DNA of 9,860 bases from JBQCHF01 sp051953655 (GCA_051953655.1 JBQCIO010000365.1:1-9860); one strand, 5' to 3'; positions 1 through 5,480 are shown, numbered from the stretch's first letter. The notes: generated by a model not told the origin, from the letters alone. Numbers and translations are program-made.

Positions 1-132
1 TCCCCTCGCTCTGCGGGGGCCCCGGCCCCGCCCCCCCCCCCCCCCCGCCCCCTGTTTGGTGGGGGGGGGGGGGGCTGCTCCCCCCCCCCTGTCGCGCCCC
101 CGGGGGTGTGCGGCGGCCGGGCGTCGTGGTGG
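1..132. repeat. Low-complexity C/G homopolymer tract, no gene
   Basis: No coding region is supported here. The stretch holds a run of 16 C (31-46), a run of 14 or more G (61-74) and a run of 10 C (80-89). The first C run and the G run are complementary and separated by only a short spacer, so they could fold into a pure G-C hairpin or G-quadruplex/i-motif structures. It lies just downstream of the stop codon of the minus-strand SCO2322-family gene, so it could contain that operon's terminator. Long homopolymers like these are also common at low-quality contig ends, so exact run lengths should not be trusted. Confidence 0.7.
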
Positions 133-1155
133 TCAGGCGCCCTCGCCCTTCCCGCGGCGGGCCCGCACGGCGGCCCCGGCCCCCAGTGCGCCGACGAGCA
201 CCAGGCCCACGATGAACCCGACCGGCAGGCCGTGCGACCGGGAGACGCGCTGGGTCCGGCCGAGGACCAGGGTGGGGCTGGGGGTGGGAGCGGCCGTTCC
301 GGCGGCGAGGGCGGAGCCCGACGTCGACGGCGAGGCGGCGGCGGAGGGCCGGCTGGACGGGGTCGATGGCGGCGTCGCTGCGACCGTGCTCGATGTGCTC
401 GATGTGCTCGATGTGCTCGGCGCGGTGCCGGGGGTGCCGGTCGTCGCGGCGGGCGGGCCGGCGGTGCTCGGGGCCGGGGCCGCGGCGCGCGCGGTCGGCG
501 TCCTCGTGCCGGTGCCCGCGGTGGTCCGGGTCGTCGGGCGCGGCGACGACGCCGACGAGGGCGCCGGGCTGGGCGCGGCGACGACCTCGCCGCAGCCCGC
601 GCTCGGATAGCCGTCCAGAGCGCACACCAGGCCGCCGTCGTCGGTGCGCACGGCGGCGACCGCGCTGAGCACGCGGGCGCCGGAGGCGGTCTCGGGGACC
701 TGGGCGCACACCCCGCGCGGGGAGTCGCCCGGCACGGTGTCGCCGGGGTGGGCGTCGGCCTGCGTCCCGTCGTCGACGACCACCGCCACCCGCTTGGTGC
801 CGTCCTTGACCGGGGTGGATCCGCAGACCTGGGCGAAGGAGGGGCGCACGCGCGGGGCGGCGCCCCCGCCCTGGCTGCTCACCGCGAACCGCCAGCCCTC
901 CACCGAGCCGTCGGCGGGCCGGTAGCCGCCCGGGCCCGTGCTGGCGAAGGTCCAGCTGCCGCCGGTGAGGTGCCAGTAGGACCAGTAGCGGTAGGTGGTG
1001 GCCGAGGCGGCCGCTGCGGTGGGCAGCAGGGCCGCCACCGCGACCAGCCCTGTGAGCAGCCCTGTGAGCAGCACCGACGGCAGCCCTGTGCCGGGACGGC
1101 GCAGCCCGGGGACGCCCGGCAGGTGCCGGGCGTCCCCGAGAGGCTGGGCCGTCAT
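133..1155 (-). CDS. SCO2322-family exported, C-terminally membrane-tethered protein
   Basis: This 340-aa protein is second in the riboswitch-led operon, 51 nt after the stop of the alpha/alpha-barrel gene. Residues about 19-51 form a signal peptide (RR, then a hydrophobic LL/TG/AV core, then AAAASA). Residues about 55-193 form a compact domain starting YRYWSYW, with a VEGWRFAV motif near residue 85 and four cysteines (111, 150, 178, 188) that could form two disulfides outside the cell. Residues about 194-300 are a Ser/Thr/Pro/Ala-rich mucin-like stalk. Residues about 311-330 are a transmembrane helix, followed by a short basic tail. The YRYW start and VEGWRF motif are what I recall of the SCO2322 family, whose role is unproven. 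In streptomycetes, as I recall, relatives sit beside a squalene-cyclase-repeat protein and ECF-type transporter genes. That suggests a role in cobalamin or cobalt uptake at the surface, which is inference. The start ATG has only a purine-rich upstream tract instead of a clean ribosome binding site; a later GTG (residue 28) is possible. Confidence 0.8.
   Translation of the reverse strand: MTAQPLGDARHLPGVPGLRRPGTGLPSVLLTGLLTGLVAVAALLPTAAAASATTYRYWSYWHLTGGSWTFASTGPGGYRPADGSVEGWRFAVSSQGGGAAPRVRPSFAQVCGSTPVKDGTKRVAVVVDDGTQADAHPGDTVPGDSPRGVCAQVPETASGARVLSAVAAVRTDDGGLVCALDGYPSAGCGEVVAAPSPAPSSASSPRPTTRTTAGTGTRTPTARAAAPAPSTAGPPAATTGTPGTAPSTSSTSSTSSTVAATPPSTPSSRPSAAASPSTSGSALAAGTAAPTPSPTLVLGRTQRVSRSHGLPVGFIVGLVLVGALGAGAAVRARRGKGEGA
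386..419 (-). repeat. 9-nt tandem repeat in the stalk of the SCO2322-family gene
   Basis: Three perfect copies of the 9-nt unit GTGCTCGAT (plus-strand reading) plus a partial fourth run in tandem. Being a multiple of three, they keep the frame and encode an STSSTSST-type stretch in the extracellular Ser/Thr-rich linker. Copy number could vary between strains and change stalk length. Confidence 0.85.
1045..1090 (-). repeat. 12-nt direct repeat within the signal-peptide coding region
   Basis: The 12-mer CAGCCCTGTGAG occurs twice back to back (1045-1056, 1057-1068), and its first ten bases recur at 1081-1090. On the minus strand it encodes the duplicated LLTGLLTG in the hydrophobic core of the signal peptide. 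This looks like a slippage duplication that lengthened the core in frame. Confidence 0.8.
1107..1138. other. Perfect 15-bp inverted repeat over the SCO2322 N-terminal codons
   Basis: The arms 1107-1121 and 1124-1138 are exact reverse complements of 15 bp, separated by only 2 nt (GG). The arm reads CGGGGACGCCCGGCA. It lies inside the first codons of the annotated minus-strand gene, just after its ATG, where such a stable hairpin is unusual. It could be an intra-operon attenuator or RNA processing/stability structure between the two genes, or it could mean translation really starts further downstream. There is no T-run on either side, so a classical intrinsic terminator is not indicated. Confidence 0.7.
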
Positions 1156-1181
1156 CTCTGTGTCTCTCTTCTGTGTCTCTC
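1156..1181 (-). repeat. Purine-rich 13-nt tandem repeat acting as translation leader
   Basis: Immediately upstream of the SCO2322-family ATG the minus strand carries two copies (12 of 13 identical) of a 13-nt, purine-rich GAGAGACACAGA unit. There is no AGGAGG core in the 51-nt intergenic space, so these GA-rich repeats are the only candidates for ribosome contact. They could give weak initiation or coupling to the upstream gene. Confidence 0.6.
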
Positions 1182-1206
1182 CGTGTCCGTCCTGCGTCCC
1201 GCCGGC

Positions 1207-2580
1207 TCAGGCCCGCCGGCGGGCGAGCGCCAGCAGGGCGGCTCCGGCACCGAGCAGGGCCAGCCCCGCCAGGAGAACGCCGACGTCGCCGCCGGTGCGC
1301 GGCAGGGTCGGTCCGCCGACCGCGGTGCTCCCGGACGCCGTGCCTGTGCCGTTCGTCGCCCCCTTGGTCGTCGACGGCGTCGGGGCGCTGCTCGTCGCCG
1401 ACGGACTGCTCGACGGGGTGGGCGTCGGCGCGGCCGCCTTGACCGTGAGGGTCGCGGCGAGGCGGGCCACGTAGTCCTGGCCGCCGAACGACGTCGGGGA
1501 GGCGCCGGTGGCGTGGGCGACCAGGGCCATCAGGGCGAGCGCCGCCGGCTTGTCGGCGGCCCAGGTGCTGCCGTTCTTGGTCAGGTAGGCGACCGCGGAC
1601 TGCGCGTCGGTGGCGTGGCCGGTGGCCACCAGCGCGAGGACGGCGTTGGCGGTGCTGCCGACGTCGGCGCCCGAGCCGAAGTCGCTCGGCACGCTGCCGC
1701 CGTTGGCCTCGAGCAGGGCGGCGAGCCAGCCGGCGGCGTAGTCGGCCGAGGCGGTGGCGGTGGTCGGCGTGCCCGCCGCGCAGACCTGGTCCGCCGTGGG
1801 GGCGGGGGAGCCGGCGCCGGCCGGCTGGACCGGGAGCGCCTTCCCCGCGGCGGCGACGGTGGCCTGCACGGTGGCGTAGCCGTTGGCCGTGAGGGCGCCG
1901 CCGGCGTCGGGCTGATAGGCGTAGGCGCCGCGGTCGGCGGCGACCTTGGCGTCGCACGGGACCTGCAGGGCCAGGAGCTCGTCGTAGGCGCTCTTGCCGT
2001 TCTTGGTCACGCCGGCCGGGTCGGTGCCGACCGCCAGTAGGGCGTTGACGAACAGCGCGGTGGAGTTCGCGTCGCTCTTCGCGCCGGGGTTGGTGCCCAC
2101 CCCGCCGTCGGCGTTCTGCTGATCCTCGAGCCAGGTCGTGCCGGCCCGGGCGGCCTTGGTCTGGCCGAGGGCGGCCAGGGCCTGCACCGCCATGCCGGTC
2201 GCGTTCGAGTCCTCCGAGCCCGGCGTGCAGGCGGTGGTCGTGCTGGTGCGGAACGAGGCCCAGCCGCCGTCGGCGCACTGCTGGGCGAGCAGCCACTGGA
2301 CCGCCGTCTGGTCCGGCGTGGCGCCGGCCGCGTGCAGAGCGAGCAGCGCCAGGCCTTGCCGGTAGACACCGTCGTAGGTCGGGTCGGCCGAGCCGTAGAG
2401 GCCGACCTTGGCGGGGTCGGTGGTGGTGCTGGAGGTCGCGGTGCTGCTGGAGGCCGCGGCGAACGACGCGCCGGCGATCGGTCCGGCCAGCGCGGTGGCG
2501 GTGAGGACCGCCGAGGCGGCCGCCAGCAGCGACCTGGGGCGACGCCGTCTGGACGAGCCGGTGGAGCGGGAGCTGGGCAC
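1207..2580 (-). CDS. LPXTG-anchored squalene-cyclase/transcobalamin-repeat surface protein
   Basis: A 457-aa secreted protein, first gene of the riboswitch operon. The GTG start at 2580 has a GGAAGG ribosome binding site 6 nt upstream. Residues about 11-42 are an export signal: RRRRPR, a hydrophobic core, then an AAA region. The arginines could also suit Tat export. Residues about 65-380 are helical repeats with QW-like motifs QQCADGGW (101-107) and QQNADGG (154-160). These are hallmarks of the alpha/alpha barrel shared by squalene cyclases, prenyltransferases and the alpha domain of transcobalamin and intrinsic factor. Four cysteines (102, 118, 209, 267) could pair extracellularly. Residues about 384-425 are a Pro/Ser/Thr linker. 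Residues 426-430 are LPRTG, followed by a hydrophobic helix and an ARRRA tail, a full sortase cell-wall sorting signal. Export and B12 riboswitch control argue against a cytosolic terpene cyclase. I infer a corrinoid-binding or corrinoid-presenting surface protein. No DUF4430-like beta domain is apparent in this chain. Confidence 0.85.
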   Translation of the reverse strand: MPSSRSTGSSRRRRPRSLLAAASAVLTATALAGPIAGASFAAASSSTATSSTTTDPAKVGLYGSADPTYDGVYRQGLALLALHAAGATPDQTAVQWLLAQQCADGGWASFRTSTTTACTPGSEDSNATGMAVQALAALGQTKAARAGTTWLEDQQNADGGVGTNPGAKSDANSTALFVNALLAVGTDPAGVTKNGKSAYDELLALQVPCDAKVAADRGAYAYQPDAGGALTANGYATVQATVAAAGKALPVQPAGAGSPAPTADQVCAAGTPTTATASADYAAGWLAALLEANGGSVPSDFGSGADVGSTANAVLALVATGHATDAQSAVAYLTKNGSTWAADKPAALALMALVAHATGASPTSFGGQDYVARLAATLTVKAAAPTPTPSSSPSATSSAPTPSTTKGATNGTGTASGSTAVGGPTLPRTGGDVGVLLAGLALLGAGAALLALARRRA

Positions 2581-2588
2581 AGGTTGCC

Positions 2589-2628
2589 TTCCGGTGAGCG
2601 GTCCGTGACGGGACCCGGCCCACCGGAA
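2589..2628 (-). promoter_or_regulatory. Hairpin sequestering the ribosome binding site of the LPXTG gene
   Basis: Reading the minus strand, TTCCGGTG (2628-2621) pairs perfectly with CACCGGAA (2596-2589). An inner 5-bp stem, GGTCC (2615-2611) with GGACC (2604-2600), extends it. The distal arm includes most of the GGAAGG Shine-Dalgarno element (2592-2587) for the GTG at 2580, so the fold would block translation. It sits at the end of the riboswitch leader and is a plausible translational expression platform. Confidence 0.6.
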
Positions 2629-2648
2629 CCGTCCCGGCCCTGAACGCG

Positions 2649-2683
2649 AAACCCCCTCGGCGCAGTGGGTGCGCACGAGGGGG
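2649..2683 (-). terminator. Intrinsic terminator-like hairpin in the riboswitch leader
   Basis: On the minus strand an 8-bp GC stem (CCCCCTCG at 2683-2676, CGAGGGGG at 2659-2652) continues, after one bulged T, into a 5-bp GCGCA/TGCGC stem with a CCCAC loop. It ends in TTT (2651-2649). It lies about 70 nt after the aptamer and about 70 nt before the start codon, where a riboswitch terminator would be. The U tract is short, so pausing rather than full termination is possible. Confidence 0.55.
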
Positions 2684-2692
2684 GCGTCGGGT

Positions 2693-2752
2693 CCGGGTCG
2701 GCTGACGACGACCCGGGCTCCGCCCCGTAGACCTCGACGGTTGCGTGGAGCC
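2693..2752 (-). other. Linker hairpins between the B12 aptamer and the terminator
   Basis: An 8-bp perfect stem (2693-2700 with 2709-2716, loop 2701-2708) lies next to a second inverted pair, GGCTCC (2716-2721) with GGAGCC (2747-2752). They share a base at 2716 and fill the space between aptamer and terminator. They could be anti-terminator or alternative-fold elements of the expression platform. Which fold forms with and without ligand cannot be decided by eye. Confidence 0.4.
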
Positions 2753-2754
2753 GC

Positions 2755-2899
2755 TCGTGATGCAGCAGGCATTCCGACTTCCCGGGGGCCGCACCGGCTG
2801 GTGCGCCCGGGCCACGGTTGCGGGTCAGCGCCGGATTGCGACCGGCTTCCCCTGCGCCTCACGTGTGGATATGGGGTTGTGAGGCGGAGCAGATCACGA
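2755..2899 (-). ncRNA. Cobalamin (adenosylcobalamin-type) riboswitch aptamer
   Basis: The minus strand carries the conserved cobalamin-riboswitch core: a GGGAAGCCGGT segment, AATCCGGCGCTGACCCGCAA, then CCGT (2850-2814). This is followed by the B12-box-like GAAGTCGGAATGCCTGC (2782-2766). A CCTCAC/GTGAGG stem lies just upstream of the core. The closing stem P1 is a perfect 7-bp pairing of TCGTGAT (2899-2893) with ATCACGA (2761-2755). The family (RF00174-type) shuts off B12 synthesis or uptake genes when coenzyme B12 is abundant. Here it precedes the exported LPXTG protein gene by about 175 nt, with terminator-like and RBS-blocking hairpins between. The aptamer identity is very strong; exact ends are approximate. 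Confidence 0.93.
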
Positions 2900-2987
2900 A
2901 CGAGGCACTGCCGTCAAAGACGGTTGCGCATGGGATCGTGTGCCGTCGGTGCCCGATGCTGTCGGGCGTGGCGAGGAGGGTGACGAG

Positions 2988-3197
2988 ATGAGCTGGACCT
3001 GGCGCTACGAGGACGCGCAGGGCGCCGAGGTGTCCGCCGCGGAGCTGCCCACCGACGGCTTCCCCAGCCAGGGCGACGCCGAGTCATGGATCGGCGAGGC
3101 CTGGCGCGACCTGCTCGAGCGCGGCGTCGACGCCGTCACGCTGCTCGAGGACGACCGGGTCGTCTACGGGCCGATGAGCCTGCACGCGGCGCAGTAG
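2988..3197 (+). CDS. Small conserved actinobacterial protein of unknown function
   Basis: A 69-aa acidic, probably cytosolic protein starting MSWTWRYED, with the segment FPSQGDAESWIGEAW (residues about 24-38) and an ending near VVYGPMSL. I chose the ATG at 2988 because GAGGAGGG lies 7 nt upstream, and because the MSWTWRYED start matches small hypothetical proteins I recall from many actinobacteria. An in-frame ATG at 2940 lacks a ribosome binding site and would add a non-conserved leader. No signal peptide, membrane helix or cysteine is present. It is divergent from the riboswitch operon with about 90 nt between. A hairpin follows the stop (3208-3230). No function is known to me, and the sequence alone does not suggest one. 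Confidence 0.82.
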   Translation: MSWTWRYEDAQGAEVSAAELPTDGFPSQGDAESWIGEAWRDLLERGVDAVTLLEDDRVVYGPMSLHAAQ

Positions 3198-3207
3198 GTC
3201 GGTCTGC

Positions 3208-3230
3208 GCCGACGGGCGCGTGCCGTCGGC
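3208..3230 (+). terminator. Terminator-like hairpin after the 69-aa gene
   Basis: GCCGACGG (3208-3215) pairs perfectly with CCGTCGGC (3223-3230) around a 7-nt loop, starting 11 nt after the stop codon. No T-run follows. Such tail-less GC hairpins are common gene ends in high-GC actinobacteria. Confidence 0.5.
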
Positions 3231-3388
3231 GGCCGGACCCTCGCACCGGTGCTGCCGTCGCCGGGCCAACGTCGGCGGCTGCGGACGGTGACGTCACGGT
3301 CAACGGCGCTGGTGACGGCGCGAGCCGGCCGCGGGGTGCGTCGCGCAGCCGGCCGGCGGCCCGCCCCGCCAGGTCAAGATCGAATCGT

Positions 3389-3443
3389 TTGGGTGAGGGT
3401 GCCCCAGAGCCAATAGGTTTGGTTCTGGGTGCCTCTCACCCAA
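3389..3443. other. Imperfect 25-bp stem-loop, copy 1 of a pair
   Basis: TTGGGTGAG (3389-3397) pairs with CTCACCCAA (3435-3443). After a 5-nt internal loop, CCCAGA (3403-3408) pairs with TCTGGG (3424-3429), and a G/T wobble leads into CCAA (3410-3413) with TTGG (3419-3422). The apical loop is TAGGT. No T-run follows on either strand, so it is not an obvious terminator. Structure and loop resemble the hairpin at 3467-3513. Confidence 0.65.
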
Positions 3444-3466
3444 TGCGGATGATCAAGAAACGCTCC

Positions 3467-3513
3467 GTGAAGGGCAGCTTTGTTCCATAGGTTCGAACGA
3501 GGGGTCCCTTCAC
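3467..3513. other. Stem-loop, copy 2 of a pair
   Basis: GTGAAGGG (3467-3474) pairs perfectly with CCCTTCAC (3506-3513). After a symmetric 3-nt internal loop, CTTTGTTC (3478-3485) pairs with GAACGAGG (3495-3502), including two G/T wobbles. The apical loop CATAGGTTC contains the same TAGGTT as copy 1. The two hairpins share layout (8-9 bp basal stem, internal loop, second stem, TAGGT loop) although their stem sequences differ. Confidence 0.6.
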
Positions 3514-3670
3514 CCGAGCGGGGTGATCACAGGACGTCGGCGGGCCGCTCGACCCGGCCCCGCGCCCGACTCTCCCCGTCACCAGCGCCTCTTCCGCCGA
3601 CGACGGCCGCCGCGCCGCGCCTCACCGCCTTGAGCGAGGCCGCGCCCCCGGCTTCCCGCCCCGAATGACC

Positions 3671-3700
3671 GCTCCCCGCCGTGGATTCACGGCGGGGAGC
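3671..3700 (-). terminator. Strong terminator-like hairpin after the aldo/keto reductase gene
   Basis: GCTCCCCGCCGTG (3671-3683) and CACGGCGGGGAGC (3688-3700) are a perfect 13-bp stem with a GATT loop, about 48 nt past the minus-strand stop codon. A weaker 7-bp hairpin with a CTAA loop (3708-3725) lies in between. No T-run is present, as is usual in such genomes. It probably ends transcription of the aldo/keto reductase. Confidence 0.7.
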
Positions 3701-3747
3701 GACCCATGGTCACGCTAACGTGATCATTTGCAGCGGAACGGCGCCGG

Positions 3748-4758
3748 TCAGCTCGGGCGCTGAGTGGGGGCGTTCTTGGCGGTGAGCGACGGGTCGGTCT
3801 CGGCGACCGGGGCGAGGATCTCGTCCATCTTCGCCTTGAGGGCCGGGTCGAGCGGCTTGCCGGAGGCGGCCACGTTGTCCTTGACCTGCTCCGGGCGCGA
3901 GGCGCCGATGATCGCGGTCGAGACGTTGTCGTTGGTGAGAACCCACGCCACGGCGAGGGCGGCCATCGAGAGGCCCGCCTCGTCGGCGATCGGCTTGAGC
4001 TGCTGGACCCGCTCGAGGACGTCGTCGTTGAGGAAGCGCTTGACGAAGTTCGCGCCGCCCTTCTCGTCGGTGGCGCGCGAGCCGGCGGGCGGGGGCTGGC
4101 CGGGCAGGTACTTGCCGGTCAGGACGCCCTGGGCGATCGGGGACCACACGACCTGGCCGATGCCGAGCTCGCGGCTGGTCGGGACGACCTCGCCCTCGAT
4201 GACCCGCCACAGCGCGGAGTACTGCGGCTGGTTGGACACGAACTGGAAGCCGAGCTGGTCGGCCAGCTCCTTGCCGGCGCGGATCTGCTCGGCGGTCCAC
4301 TCCGAGACGCCGATGTAGAGCGCCTTGCCCTGGCGGACGACGTCGGCGAAGGCCTGCATCGTCTCTTCCAGCGGGGTCTCGGTGTCGTACCGGTGCGCCT
4401 GGTAGAGGTCGACGTGGTCGGTGCCGAGGCGCGTCAGGGAGCCGTTGATCGACTCCATGATGTGCTTGCGGGACAGACCCGAGTCGTTGGGGCCGCCGGG
4501 GCCGGTGGGCCAGTAGACCTTGGTGAAGATCTCCAGCGACTCGCGCCGCTCACCGGCGAGCGCCTTGCCGAGCACGGTCTCGGCCTTGGTGTTCGCGTAG
4601 ACGTCGGCCGTGTCGAAGGTGGTGATGCCGGCGTCGAGGGCGGCGCGCACGCAGGCGAGCGCGGCCTCCTCCTCGACCTGGCTGCCGTGCGTGAGCCAGT
4701 TGCCGTACGAGATCTCGCTGATCTTCAGGCCGCTGCGGCCGAGGTGTCGGAACTCCAT
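3748..4758 (-). CDS. Aldo/keto reductase (AKR6/Kv-beta-like, NADPH-dependent)
   Basis: A 336-aa TIM-barrel oxidoreductase of usual family length, predicted cytosolic, reducing carbonyl compounds with NADPH. The catalytic tetrad is visible: D49 and Y54 in FDTADVY, K80 in FTKVYW and H122 in YQAHRYD. Cofactor-site motifs are IGVSEW, SNQPQYS, WSPIAQGVLTGKY and, near the C terminus, IIGASRPEQVKDN. The segment around PGQPPPAGSRA followed by FLNDDVLERV resembles the Kv-beta/AKR6 branch; assignment to that branch is from memory of the family. The ATG at 4758 starts the standard MEFRHLGRSG barrel entry. A TAGGCT box lies 7 nt before it (4766-4771), suggesting a leaderless transcript. The gene lies 61 nt from the DUF3043 gene on the same strand. 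Its physiological substrate cannot be told. Confidence 0.93.
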   Translation of the reverse strand: MEFRHLGRSGLKISEISYGNWLTHGSQVEEEAALACVRAALDAGITTFDTADVYANTKAETVLGKALAGERRESLEIFTKVYWPTGPGGPNDSGLSRKHIMESINGSLTRLGTDHVDLYQAHRYDTETPLEETMQAFADVVRQGKALYIGVSEWTAEQIRAGKELADQLGFQFVSNQPQYSALWRVIEGEVVPTSRELGIGQVVWSPIAQGVLTGKYLPGQPPPAGSRATDEKGGANFVKRFLNDDVLERVQQLKPIADEAGLSMAALAVAWVLTNDNVSTAIIGASRPEQVKDNVAASGKPLDPALKAKMDEILAPVAETDPSLTAKNAPTQRPS

Positions 4759-4765
4759 GCTCCCG

Positions 4766-4771
4766 AGCCTA
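4766..4771 (-). promoter_or_regulatory. -10 box (TAGGCT) for leaderless aldo/keto reductase mRNA
   Basis: On the minus strand TAGGCT fits the actinobacterial TANNNT -10 pattern and ends 7 nt before the ATG, so transcription would start at or next to the start codon. No Shine-Dalgarno sequence competes with this view. No good -35 is visible. Confidence 0.5.
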
Positions 4772-4819
4772 TGCAGCCGGTCAGCGGAGCACGACAGAGG
4801 GGGAGGGGCCCCTTACCCC

Positions 4820-5419
4820 TCAGTCCACGTGGTCGCCGGGCTTGACCACCGGCTTGGGCAGGCGCAGCCGCCGCAGCTGGGTGCTGCGCAGCACGCCGTA
4901 GCCCACCGCGCCCTTGAGCTGGTCCTCCGGGAAGCGCTGGCGCAGGGCCTTGCGCAGCCGCAGCGCCATGACGACGCTGTCGACCACGAGCAGGACGAGC
5001 ATGACCGTCCAGGCGTAGAACGACACCGCCTTGACCACGGCCCACGGCGTGAGGGACGCGGCGAGGACCAGCACCGCGAAGAGGATGAAGAACTCGGCGA
5101 TGGTCCGGCGGGAGTCCACGTAGTCGCGGACGAAGCGGCGCGCCGGTCCGCGGTCGCGCGCGGGCAGGCCCTTCTCGTCGCCGCGCAGCAGCGCCTGACG
5201 CTGCAGCTCGCGCTCGGCCTTGGCGTCGGCCCGCGCCTGGCGGTAGGCCTCGCGCCGGTCCTTGGGCGGCTGGGCCCGCTGCTTGCGGCCCTTCTGCGCC
5301 TCGCTGCGCTTGGGCGTGGGGCGGCCCTTGCCGTTGGGCTTGGGCCCGTCCTTGTCGACCCGGGAGGAGCTGTCCTCCGGGGTGGGGGCGGTGGGGGCGC
5401 TGCCGCGTCGTCCGAACAC
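4820..5419 (-). CDS. DUF3043 membrane protein
   Basis: A 199-aa protein with a long, charged N-terminal half. The segment GRPTPKRSEAQKG (32-44) and PARDRGPARRFVRDYVDSRR (86-105) are the recognisable DUF3043 signatures. Two transmembrane helices follow (about 108-126 and 132-153), then a basic C-terminal tail. The N-terminal half is probably cytosolic. The family is widespread in actinobacteria and has no established biochemical function. The gene is divergent from pspA with only about 125 bp between starts. That hints at a membrane-related or co-regulated role, much as other small membrane proteins accompany PspA in mycobacteria (inference). The GTG start at 5419 has no Shine-Dalgarno but a TACCCT box 6 nt upstream, suggesting a leaderless transcript. 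Confidence 0.9.
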   Translation of the reverse strand: MFGRRGSAPTAPTPEDSSSRVDKDGPKPNGKGRPTPKRSEAQKGRKQRAQPPKDRREAYRQARADAKAERELQRQALLRGDEKGLPARDRGPARRFVRDYVDSRRTIAEFFILFAVLVLAASLTPWAVVKAVSFYAWTVMLVLLVVDSVVMALRLRKALRQRFPEDQLKGAVGYGVLRSTQLRRLRLPKPVVKPGDHVD

Positions 5420-5425
5420 GTGCTC

Positions 5426-5431
5426 AGGGTA
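5426..5431 (-). promoter_or_regulatory. -10 box (TACCCT) for leaderless DUF3043 mRNA
   Basis: On the minus strand TACCCT matches TANNNT and ends 6 nt before the GTG start codon, placing the predicted transcription start at the codon itself. A convincing -35 element is not seen. Confidence 0.45.
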
Positions 5432-5470
5432 GGGGGTGGCCGGGAACTGCTCGCCCTGCGCTGGCCGTCG

Positions 5471-5480
5471 ACCCTAGGGT
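5471..5480 (+). promoter_or_regulatory. Palindromic -10 region (ACCCTAGGGT) upstream of pspA
   Basis: The perfect 10-bp palindrome contains TAGGGT on both strands. On the plus strand it is a good -10 for pspA with a leader of roughly 58 nt. On the minus strand it could fire toward the DUF3043 gene. The -35 is not clear. It could also be an operator. No sigma-54 (-24 GG/-12 GC) site or PspF-type enhancer is visible. Confidence 0.4.

Larger units (their letters stand above)
3198..3747. other. 550-bp intergenic region with structured elements, no convincing gene
   Basis: I see no reading frame with actinobacterial coding character here. The region contains the post-gene hairpin at 3208-3230, a 10-bp palindrome GTGACGTCAC (3288-3297) and two related stem-loops (3389-3443, 3467-3513). 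It also has 13-bp and 7-bp hairpins before the aldo/keto reductase stop codon. The part from about 3370 to 3530 is visibly lower in G+C than the flanks and contains two TGATCA sites, suggesting a non-coding element instead of degraded coding sequence. Confidence 0.65.

Noticed and set aside
106..2040. Long plus-strand open frame of over 600 codons
   Set aside because: Its translation is almost entirely Arg/Gly/Ala and it lies antisense to two well-supported genes with signal peptides and anchors. It is a high-GC shadow frame.
1207..2580. Squalene/hopene cyclase or prenyltransferase enzyme
   Set aside because: It has a signal peptide and sortase anchor and lacks a visible DXDD-type catalytic motif; B12 control points to binding instead.
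2581..2862. In-frame N-terminal extension of the LPXTG protein
   Set aside because: It would run through the riboswitch leader and place residues before the signal peptide. The GTG at 2580 has a good ribosome binding site.
3288..3297. GTGACGTCAC palindrome as a regulator operator
   Set aside because: A single 10-bp palindrome without a promoter or gene immediately downstream is not enough to call an operator.
3486..3500. tRNA-like T-loop sequence GGTTCGAAC
   Set aside because: No flanking T-stem, acceptor stem, anticodon arm or D-arm; the bases are explained by the stem-loop at 3467-3513.
3480..3668. Small plus-strand open frame in the intergenic region
   Set aside because: Starts within the stem-loop, with no ribosome binding site and a Pro/Arg/Ala-rich low-complexity translation.
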